Position numbers and translations under genes: made by a program
The notes under the pieces: generated by a model
The model's database searches: none
The model's input: the letters and a program-made list of their open reading frames with translations, nothing else
What the model was told of the DNA's origin: nothing
Source: JAWXBG01 sp044375415
GTDB lineage: Bacteria > Bacteroidota > Bacteroidia > Flavobacteriales_D > Sanyastnellaceae
Direction: 5' to 3'
DNA: 6,559 nucleotides
NCBI GenBank assembly: GCA_044375415.1
Contig: JBILMS010000107.1
Coordinates: forward strand, 1-6,559
Shown here: positions 1 through 6,109 of the stretch, piece after piece
How the letters are laid out: each line of letters opens with the position of its first letter
Position numbering within the stretch: the stretch's first letter is position 1

Positions 1-1321
1 CAAAAACACCTTCGCCAATACTAGTGCATGATAGGGTATCCCCGTTTTGATTAATTTCTGCGCTAAATGAAAGTGGAGGTGCCTCAAACTTGCCCATGCA
101 ATCTACTTTCACTACCCAGGTTTTATGCGTTTGATCATAATCAAGCGTATCAAGCTCCACATATCCCACCATGGCAATATCCCCGTTCGGTGCTATGTCC
201 AGATCGTAGAGGTAGTTTTCGCATTCAGCACATTCAAGATGAAAGAATTCGGAATAGTTAAGTAAATTACCTACATCATCCGTAATAAGCAGAAAACTTT
301 TGAAGAATGCATTGTACAAACCCCAGAGTTGTCCCATGGCATATACTCGACCATCTTTTTCTTGGATATCATAAAATTTGGCTCCGCGCAAACCTTCAAA
401 GTACGACATGGTATCAAGCACCACACCATCGTTCGAAATATGAATACGTTTCATTGTTCCGAAAGTAGACCAGGGCGTTGCATTGCTATAAATACTATCC
501 GTTTCAACATAATAAAATGCAACACTTTCATCTGGCAACTCAATAGCAACAGCATGTTCATCGTTGTAATCCGGATGACCAAAATTGTGTTCCCAAATAT
601 TCTCGCCTGTAGTGGTGAATTTACCGATGTAGGCGTCGTATTCGAAAGGTGGTGAAAAATCTTCATCGTAGTCAGCTGTGTATCCGGCAATAAGTAAATT
701 ACCATCATCAGTCTCCTCCCTTGATAACATTATCTCTATATAGTGGTCATCTACGATATCCGGATAGAACTCCAGAATTTCTCCATCGGGGGACATTTTC
801 ATTAAAATTTCCCCACCGCTGATAGCCCAATCCGTTGTGCCAAAAGCGAAGTATTCCTCACTCTGACTATCAGCAAAAATCTGATGAATATTAAAAAATT
901 CATTTTCATTTATTGGATTATAAAGAAGGTCTGTATAGAGAGTGTCTAATGTTTCATCAAACCGAACCCAGATGTCCGCATAACCAGGAAATACGAACCA
1001 AATGTAACCGCCGGATTGGTGTTCCAAAAAACTATTTGGAAGAGATGAATTGTTAAAAGTTGAAGCATTAGGAATGGAGAACATTTTATGTTCCGACAAT
1101 TCACCGAGTTGATCAAGTATACGAACAGTGGCGAGTTCGGAGGTAAACAAAGAATCACCAACGGAACATGCCACGAGGATTCTTTCATCTTCCGCGATGA
1201 TTTGCGTACCATCATCATATTCATCTGGGTATTGTTGATAAATGCGACTCCAATATTCCTGAGCCCGGGCAGTTTGAACTCCCAACAAAATAAATATGAT
1301 TAATACTAAAACTGACCTCAT
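1..1321 (-). CDS. Secreted beta-propeller-like protein with PKD-like tail (3' end beyond window)
   Basis: An open frame of 440 codons starts at ATG 1321-1319 and runs off the left edge without a stop. Residues 1-20 are a clear Sec signal peptide: a basic start (MRS), a hydrophobic core and a likely cleavage after A-R-A before Q21. Residues about 21-410 are beta-rich, with recurrent blade-like phrases such as 'DGNLLIAGY', 'YDAYIGKFTTTGENIWE' (about 228-244), 'NGDIAMVGY' (379-387) and 'KTWVVKVDCMG' (400-410). These resemble the propeller-type repeat proteins common in Bacteroidota that read as '(A)GGY..AG....D..(L/V)K.D..G...W...(F)G'. From about 417 ('LSFSAEINQNGDTLSC') it appears to enter a PKD/Ig-like segment. 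A T9SS sorting domain would be expected past the edge, but it is not visible. The start is chosen because the signal peptide begins there and the upstream gene stops 7 bp before it, implying one transcript. The role is unknown; probably an extracellular adhesion or scaffold protein. The propeller assignment is by pattern only. Confidence 0.9.
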   Translation of the reverse strand, partial: MRSVLVLIIFILLGVQTARAQEYWSRIYQQYPDEYDDGTQIIAEDERILVACSVGDSLFTSELATVRILDQLGELSEHKMFSIPNASTFNNSSLPNSFLEHQSGGYIWFVFPGYADIWVRFDETLDTLYTDLLYNPINENEFFNIHQIFADSQSEEYFAFGTTDWAISGGEILMKMSPDGEILEFYPDIVDDHYIEIMLSREETDDGNLLIAGYTADYDEDFSPPFEYDAYIGKFTTTGENIWEHNFGHPDYNDEHAVAIELPDESVAFYYVETDSIYSNATPWSTFGTMKRIHISNDGVVLDTMSYFEGLRGAKFYDIQEKDGRVYAMGQLWGLYNAFFKSFLLITDDVGNLLNYSEFFHLECAECENYLYDLDIAPNGDIAMVGYVELDTLDYDQTHKTWVVKVDCMGKFEAPPLSFSAEINQNGDTLSCTSIGEGVF

Positions 1322-1328
1322 ATTGTCG

Positions 1329-4300
1329 TTAATGACGAACCACCACACTAGCTGTTTGCTGGTAAGTACCGGATCTCACATGACACGTATACATTCCTGA
1401 TGCGAGTTCTGATAGATCAACGAGCAACTGCTTGCTGGGGGAGTGGTCTTGTAAATATACTACTTTTCCAAGCATGTCGGTAATTTCTATGAGGTATTTG
1501 CTTTCTGTAGGCCCTCCTATCGGTTGTATTAGGAGAAGGTTATCAACAGGGTTTGGGTACAAAAGTAATTTCTCTTCGACAATAGGTAATTGGGCCCAAG
1601 TAGAACGTGGTTGAGCATTTGGGTCTTCATACACGACCTCAAAAGGCACTTCTTCGAAGCAACGCAAAAGAGAAGCTGCCCAGGCAGCAGCTTGAGCATG
1701 AGGGCCGGCGACCAGATCCCTCAGTTGTTGCAATTCATTGGGAGTTGCCTGCATATGGTTATCCTTAATTGTCATTAAAAGAACCATAGCCTGCACATTG
1801 GCCACGTGCATAGCTTGAAAACCTGTTTCCATATGGCTCACATCAATAGCCGATAAAATTGCTTCTGCTCCGGAACGATTTCCGGTTGCATACAGCAACA
1901 TCGCATGTTGATAGCGATAGTTCAAAGCCGGCTCAAGTGCAACTAAGTTGATGGACGACTGGGTATTTCCGCTCCCCAGATATCGCCGCATTAATTCGTT
2001 TATTCGACGATTACGCTCAACATTAAGGTATGCAATATTCGCCTCATGATTGTCTTTGGCTGTTATTACGCCGCGAGCCTGATTAATAAGGGCTAGTTCG
2101 TATTCTGTAAATGGTATGAGTCGGGTGTTTACTTTGTCGCGAAGATCCCCTGTTCTTGAAACATGTGGATTGCTTTGTAGAATAAGTAATAGGAGGGCAT
2201 TAGGTAGCGCATAAATGTTGTCTATCGCCTCTCTCAAGGCACTCTCGCTCAGATAGGGTGAGCGAGACAACAAATCGTAGGCAAGTTGAACGGCATCGCT
2301 ATAGTCAGCGTATATAATCTCGTCAACCAGTTCATCTGTATTGCCACCATCTAAAATATCCGTTAAAGCGGACATATGATCCACCAATATATCTTTCATG
2401 TTTTCTATTTCGTCCTGAATATCACCGTCGCTAATTCCATCAAAACTCGATTGACATGGGGAGGCATCCGAAGCTTCATTAGCAATTAAACCACTCACAT
2501 TATTGTCAGGAACAAGAAATGGAATATCAGCCGAAACAATTTCCTTATATCTATAGTCCACATCATTTTCCTCGAAATTTTCAAAATCAGACACTGTCGA
2601 GGGTTCAAACCAGTTTCCGGCACCAACGAACTCTGAGCCCTGGGTTGTTGACATCCCGGAAGGTAAGTTGCTTGGATAATACTCACTATGGCTCACCAAG
2701 ATCATTCGTTCGCCATAGACAAAATCATTGCAATGTAATTGTAATCCAGTGTTGTCGAAATCTAGCCAGGCATTGTTGTCTAACGAAAGTATACTCGTAT
2801 TTAGACCTGTGAAAGACAAGGATCCTTCTGGAAATAGAGGATCATCAAATCCGAACTGATTGTTGTCGATGAGGTTAGCTGCTGGGCCTGATCCGCGAAC
2901 AACAATACCGTATGACAATTCATTTGCATTAGCATCGAAAAATACATTATCACGAACATTATAGTCGGTACAACCCATTAAATATAGGCCGTACCCTAGA
3001 TAACCAAATGAAATCATGGAGTTGACAATCGTCGGATTGACGACTCCACTCAAATAGATGTTGTTAAATGTGGTATTATCTGTTTCTTCAATATTTGGAA
3101 AAGCATATACCAAAGTTTGATCGATATTTATTGAATTTATTTGGCAGGGCAAAGACGATACGATAATGCTATTACTAAAATCATCGATATTGAGTGAGTG
3201 ATCATATTCTCCCGGGATAATGTCAAGGAAAGAATTCAAAGAGTATATTGAGCAATTGGTACCGTGCGTTTCTATGGGTACTTCATTTGTAAAAGAGCAT
3301 CCCTCTATGGTTACATTGTCGGTATTATTAAGGTTCATAAAATAGCCGTGCTGTTTTTCAACTAATGAGTTAGGGTAGTTTTCCCTTATTCTAAATTGAC
3401 ATCCAGAAAAACGTTGCTCGGTACCGCCTGCACCTCGAAGACAGGATGGGGATTGACATGTTAGTCTAACATCATAATAGTTATTCGTGAAAATAACGTT
3501 GTTGCAAGATACAATAGGAGAATAATCTGAATAAGCATTATTCGTATAATCATAACCACCAAAAATTCCGGTAGAAGCATTCGAGATAGTGCAATTTACT
3601 AGATGAATAGATCCACTCGAGAGAACTGTTCCGTCTATTTCCCGTGGTCCCCATACTTCAATCCTCTTCCAACTTTGTGTATCACTGCATTCAGTTCTTG
3701 ATGTGAATATGGTATTAGTGGCTATTAAATTGGCTCCGTGCTTAACAACTAATATTCCGTCACTCGAGAATTCTAGTCTAGTATCATTTAGTATTAACGT
3801 AGAGTTTTCCTCTAAAGTCACTGATTCAAAGACGTATAGATCGCTAGAAGGTAATTCCATAGTCGTGTTAGAAGGGACAACCAGATTGAGTTCAACAATT
3901 TGATTGACCGAAGTAAAGTAGGCGACTTGAATCGATGGAAGTACATTCCACATCCGATCCGCCTGACCTTGCGTAAATGAACTCCTGCACGGAGGAAATG
4001 TGTAAGACATAATATTGTCTAACAAAGGAGTATACTGAACCAACGGATCCAAAGTAATAAATGAAGCAATAAAAGCATCATATAGAGAAAATTGTATAGG
4101 AGTCCACGTTAAACTTATAGTAGAAATATCATCAAGAGGCGAAGCAATACCTAAAGTATTGAAAATATAAGGATTTCCCATCTGTAACTTCCATTCACAT
4201 GTTTCAGAAACTTGCTCATAAGGTCCAATAGCATTTAAACCTGGATCGAATGGAGTATCACAGATTTCATCTCCGCAACAGTCAATGGTTAAAGGATCTA

Positions 4301-4883
4301 GTGCTTGTCCCAATTCACTCACGCAACTACCAAATTGCTGAAGAGATCCAGAAAATGTATGCTGGAGACCTAAACAATGACCTAATTCATGGGCTACTAC
4401 TGCAGCACCAGCCTGTGTAACCATTCCATTAACTACCTGACAACTAGAAAGGCAATCGTGTCCATTCGTCTCACCAGCACCATAGCTAATCGGGTTAAAG
4501 ACAGCTCTAGTATACAAATCAATGTTTAATGTTTCATTGAGATTTGCTCCATTTTGAACTACAAAGTGGTCGTAGAATGTTTCATTGACAATATCACCAT
4601 AGAGTGGGTGGCTATAGGTCATTACTGTCGCTGCCGAACTACCATAAATGAAATCATCATCTATGTAATCAATCGACTTAACGCAAAAGTGTATTCCCCA
4701 AGGGCCAAAAAACTGCTCCAAATAACTCATCAGTTCTGTAATATTTGACTCCGTCAACCCACCGCTTCCATCTGACATCCGGAAATTGTGAATACTCAAT
4801 CTAACGGTGGCCTCCAAATCCGATTGAGCAAAAGCTTTGTTTGTTGAAAGTAAAAGAACCAGAAAAAAGAAAATGTTTTTCAT
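1329..4883 (-). CDS. Secreted M43 (pappalysin-like) zinc metalloprotease with beta-helix, helical module and T9SS sorting domain
   Basis: This 1184-residue protein is predicted to be exported by Sec and T9SS and to cut proteins outside the cell; the substrate is unknown. Residues 1-20 form a signal peptide (hydrophobic core, then 'KAFA|Q'). Residues about 21-325 are an M43-type catalytic domain: zinc motif HELGHCLGLQH at 165-175 (ligands H165, H169, H175; catalytic E166; DNA 4359-4391), the downstream 'CGDEICDTP' at 203-211, and a Met-turn 'NIMSY' at 290-294 followed by 'FTQGQADRM' (303-311). All hallmark residues are present, so an active enzyme is expected. Residues about 330-780 are Asn/Gly/Ser-rich short strands ('LVNCTISNASTGI', 'VTIEGCSFTN', 'YNVRDNVFFD') typical of a right-handed parallel beta-helix. 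Residues about 815-1080 are alpha-helical. Residues about 1100-1184 are a type A sorting domain ('LLLYPNPVDN', 'ITDMLGKVV', 'LSELASGMY'). The start at ATG 4883 is fixed by the signal peptide; no Shine-Dalgarno site is seen. The gene is first of a two-gene unit. Sampled GC is lower in the beta-helix (about 32%) than in the helical region (about 40-57%), hinting at modular assembly. Confidence 0.95.
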   Translation of the reverse strand: MKNIFFFLVLLLSTNKAFAQSDLEATVRLSIHNFRMSDGSGGLTESNITELMSYLEQFFGPWGIHFCVKSIDYIDDDFIYGSSAATVMTYSHPLYGDIVNETFYDHFVVQNGANLNETLNIDLYTRAVFNPISYGAGETNGHDCLSSCQVVNGMVTQAGAAVVAHELGHCLGLQHTFSGSLQQFGSCVSELGQALDPLTIDCCGDEICDTPFDPGLNAIGPYEQVSETCEWKLQMGNPYIFNTLGIASPLDDISTISLTWTPIQFSLYDAFIASFITLDPLVQYTPLLDNIMSYTFPPCRSSFTQGQADRMWNVLPSIQVAYFTSVNQIVELNLVVPSNTTMELPSSDLYVFESVTLEENSTLILNDTRLEFSSDGILVVKHGANLIATNTIFTSRTECSDTQSWKRIEVWGPREIDGTVLSSGSIHLVNCTISNASTGIFGGYDYTNNAYSDYSPIVSCNNVIFTNNYYDVRLTCQSPSCLRGAGGTEQRFSGCQFRIRENYPNSLVEKQHGYFMNLNNTDNVTIEGCSFTNEVPIETHGTNCSIYSLNSFLDIIPGEYDHSLNIDDFSNSIIVSSLPCQINSINIDQTLVYAFPNIEETDNTTFNNIYLSGVVNPTIVNSMISFGYLGYGLYLMGCTDYNVRDNVFFDANANELSYGIVVRGSGPAANLIDNNQFGFDDPLFPEGSLSFTGLNTSILSLDNNAWLDFDNTGLQLHCNDFVYGERMILVSHSEYYPSNLPSGMSTTQGSEFVGAGNWFEPSTVSDFENFEENDVDYRYKEIVSADIPFLVPDNNVSGLIANEASDASPCQSSFDGISDGDIQDEIENMKDILVDHMSALTDILDGGNTDELVDEIIYADYSDAVQLAYDLLSRSPYLSESALREAIDNIYALPNALLLLILQSNPHVSRTGDLRDKVNTRLIPFTEYELALINQARGVITAKDNHEANIAYLNVERNRRINELMRRYLGSGNTQSSINLVALEPALNYRYQHAMLLYATGNRSGAEAILSAIDVSHMETGFQAMHVANVQAMVLLMTIKDNHMQATPNELQQLRDLVAGPHAQAAAWAASLLRCFEEVPFEVVYEDPNAQPRSTWAQLPIVEEKLLLYPNPVDNLLLIQPIGGPTESKYLIEITDMLGKVVYLQDHSPSKQLLVDLSELASGMYTCHVRSGTYQQTASVVVRH

Positions 4884-5308
4884 GACAATTAGGGTTTAAG
4901 AGTTTAGAACACAAAACACGAGAAAGTAAAAGTCAAATCACGACCATAAAATTCTCTCAGCAATTCTAACTTCATTGAAAAACTAACTCCTGCACTTTAC
5001 GGCGCTTTCTTTTTAATACTGACAAGAATCAAGTGGTCCGGTTCGCCAGATAAATAATTGATAGGTTATTTATATATTTAAATTCGTTTTAGCCAAACGA
5101 AGATAGTGGGAATTTCTTAAAAAGATCCTCTTGTTAATAACTAAAAGAAGAAATTAACCTCATGCGATAGTGAATCAGATCGATAGAAGAAAAAGCCGAC
5201 CACGATGCGTTGTTAATTGATCTACTCGCGAAGAATCACACCTATCATCTCTATTTCTTTTCAATGTCCCGGTAAAATCGACTTGGCAATTTAAGGATCA
5301 AATCGCTT
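4884..5308. other. Gene-free AT-rich gap upstream of the metalloprotease operon
   Basis: About 425 bp without a supportable gene in any frame. Two adjacent 60-base lines (5041-5160) are only about 27% GC by hand count, far below the roughly 50% of 5401-5760. It should contain the promoter of the metalloprotease operon, transcribed leftwards. I looked for the Bacteroidota promoter pattern (TTG about 19 bp before TAnnTTTG) on the minus strand and found no good match. The nearest candidates, GTGATTTG and GTGTTTTG within about 70 bp of the start codon, lack the conserved TA. No strong hairpin followed by a T-run was found. Confidence 0.6.
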
Positions 5309-5704
5309 TTAGTACGAATTCGTCCTCGTACCACAGAATTCTGCACTCTGAAATAATCTCGCCACTATTAAACGGAGGCCTTGGATGTAGGCGATTAAAT
5401 CTTCGCCGTTAAAAGTGCGGTGAACAAACTTCGAGAGTTTTTTGAGGTCTGCGGTTTTGTGGTGGCTTACGAATTCAAAGGGGCGGTGGTCCATGAGGTC
5501 CATCATCTTGTTGGCGTTGGTGATAATGGATTTACGATTGCCCCAGGAGATGGTGGCGGTGAGGAGACCGGATATTTCGATGTCTTCCTTGCGAGTGAAA
5601 CGATGGGGAATGGATATGGGGTCGAGGGCGATGAAGTCGGGGCGATTGAAAAGGAGGACTTTCTCGTCGAGGAAAGTGCGGATGTCTTGGAGGGATTTCT
5701 TCAT
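5309..5704 (-). pseudogene. DUF2400 / TIGR02757 family protein, N-terminal half only
   Basis: From ATG 5704 the frame gives 131 residues that closely fit the start of the DUF2400 (TIGR02757) family, a conserved Bacteroidota protein of unknown function normally about 250 residues long. Recognisable family phrases, numbered from M1, are 'FLDEKVLLFNRPDFI' (about 11-25), 'DPISIPHRFTRKEDIEISG' (about 28-46), 'WGNRKSII' (54-61), 'LMDHRPFEF' (70-78) and 'FVHRTFNGEDL' (93-103). The likeness fades near residue 111 (about position 5372); the last 20 residues look unrelated and a stop follows, so roughly the second half is missing. I found no continuation of the family in any minus-strand frame down to 4884. 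ATG 5704 is preferred over the in-frame TTG at 5767 because family homology begins there and the extra 21 codons look like spacer repeat sequence. The remaining half has no internal stop, so the loss may be recent; a shortened functional protein is less likely. The family assignment is from memory of its conserved sequence. Confidence 0.8.
5312..5331. repeat. Short inverted repeat at the end of the truncated DUF2400 frame
   Basis: GTACGA at 5312-5317 and TCGTAC at 5326-5331 are perfect inverted copies around an 8-base loop, right at the stop of the truncated frame. An overlapping palindrome ACGAATTCGT lies at 5314-5323. There is no T-run beside it, so I do not call it a terminator; at this stem length chance is quite possible. 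Confidence 0.3.
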
Positions 5705-5772
5705 AACGTGCCGTTGTGCGAGGCGATTGCGAACTTGGTATCGCAAGGGTACGGAAAGGTTAAGCAATGTTT

Positions 5773-5834
5773 CGCAAAGGGGGGGTCAAATATTTACTTA
5801 GCGCACCTTTGCTTCACCTTGGCGCGCCTTTGCG
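5773..5834. repeat. CTTTGCG boxes, scattered group including an inverted pair
   Basis: CTTTGCG occurs on the minus strand at 5773-5779 and on the plus strand at 5828-5834, with CTTTGC at 5807-5812 between them. The outer two sit in a 9-bp perfect inverted repeat, TCGCAAAGG (5772-5780) and CCTTTGCGA (5827-5835), separated by 46 bp. The two inner plus-strand copies share a longer context, GCGC(A/G)CCTTTGC at 5801-5812 and 5822-5833. They belong to the same motif family as the array at 6021-6058. Confidence 0.6.
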
Positions 5835-5862
5835 ATACTAAACAAACTGCCCATGTACGAAA

Positions 5863-5926
5863 CCCCTCGGCTGCGCTCGGGGACCGAACAACATAAAGAA
5901 CATTATAAAACCTCGGCTCCGCTCGG
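5863..5926. repeat. Two copies of a 16-bp GC-rich element, CCTCGGCT(G/C)CGCTCGG
   Basis: The element is at 5865-5880 and again at 5911-5926, 46 bp apart, same orientation, differing at one base. Each copy contains the direct repeat CTCGG around a 5-base centre. The first copy is flanked so that CCCC (5863-5866) can pair with GGGG (5879-5882). Short interspersed GC-rich elements of this general shape are found scattered between genes in many bacterial genomes; whether this is a member of a genome-wide family cannot be told from one window. Confidence 0.7.
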
Positions 5927-5964
5927 TTTTGGCGCGTCTCCGAAAACATGAGCGTCCCCAGTCC

Positions 5965-5992
5965 GGTGAACTTTGAACACTGAACTCCGAAC
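5965..5992. repeat. Heptad repeat: four GAAC motifs at an exact 7-bp period
   Basis: GAAC begins at 5968, 5975, 5982 and 5989, so the unit is NNNGAAC repeated four times. The three variable bases differ between units (GGT, TTT, ACT, TCC). It looks like a degenerate short tandem repeat rather than a coding or transcription-stop signal. Function unknown. Confidence 0.65.
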
Positions 5993-6020
5993 AGATTTAC
6001 ACCTTGATTCTGAAACCACC

Positions 6021-6058
6021 CTTTGCGAACCTTTGCGGGTACTTTGCGAAACTTTGCG
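6021..6058. repeat. Four CTTTGCG boxes spaced 10-11 bp apart
   Basis: Exact CTTTGCG copies lie at 6021-6027, 6031-6037, 6042-6048 and 6052-6058, with start-to-start spacings of 10, 11 and 10 bp, about one turn of B-DNA. All are in the same orientation, just downstream of the right-hand gene's stop. The TTTG core resembles the Bacteroidota -7 promoter element (TAnnTTTG), but no copy has TA at the right distance. A protein-binding array, a degenerate tandem repeat or a remnant of a repetitive element are all possible. Confidence 0.7.
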
Positions 6059-6077
6059 TTCCTAAAATCCCGAACGC
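6056..6077. other. Possible hairpin downstream of the PKD/sorting-domain gene
   Basis: GCGTTC (6056-6061) and GAACGC (6072-6077) are perfect inverted copies around a 10-base loop, about 33 bp beyond the minus-strand stop codon. The position suits a transcript-end hairpin, but neither strand has a T-run after it, so a Rho-independent terminator is not supported. It overlaps the last CTTTGCG box. Confidence 0.25.
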
Positions 6078-6109
6078 CAATCGGACTTCCATCTTCAACT
6101 TCCCCTCAT

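Larger units (their letters stand above)
5768..6109. other. Non-coding, repeat-dense spacer between the DUF2400 remnant and the PKD/sorting-domain gene
   Basis: About 340 bp with no credible gene on either strand; plus-strand open frames here are extensions of antisense shadows of the DUF2400 remnant. It holds CTTTGCG boxes in both orientations, two copies of a GC-rich 16-mer, a GAAC heptad array, a run of seven G and one possible hairpin, each listed separately. It must contain the end of the transcript of the right-hand gene and possibly a promoter for the DUF2400 remnant. A near match to the -7 element, AATATTTG on the minus strand just upstream of the G-run, lacks a clear -33 partner. Confidence 0.7.

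Noticed and set aside
329..655. Plus-strand open frame of 108 codons, and minus-strand alternatives at 451-708 and 946-1224
   Set aside because: All overlap the continuous 440-codon minus-strand frame that has a signal peptide and beta-propeller-like repeats; they are out-of-frame shadows.
2519..2812. Plus-strand open frame of 97 codons inside the metalloprotease gene, and a minus-strand one at 2495-2686
   Set aside because: Shadows of the beta-helix coding region; no recognisable features.
4884..5100. Promoter of the metalloprotease operon
   Set aside because: A promoter is expected here, but no sequence matches both TTG and TAnnTTTG at acceptable spacing, so no site is called.
5420..5896. 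Long plus-strand open frame of about 158 codons, and a second overlapping one at 5442-5801
   Set aside because: Both lie antisense to the DUF2400 remnant, whose minus-strand translation matches a known family. The plus-strand translations are low-complexity and show no domain.
5926..5947. Possible terminator stem GTTTTGG with CC-G-AAAAC
   Set aside because: The stem needs a bulged base, is A/T-weak and has no T-run after it on either strand.
6021..6058. CRISPR array
   Set aside because: The repeat unit is only 7 bp with 3-4 bp gaps; no repeat-spacer structure and no cas genes.
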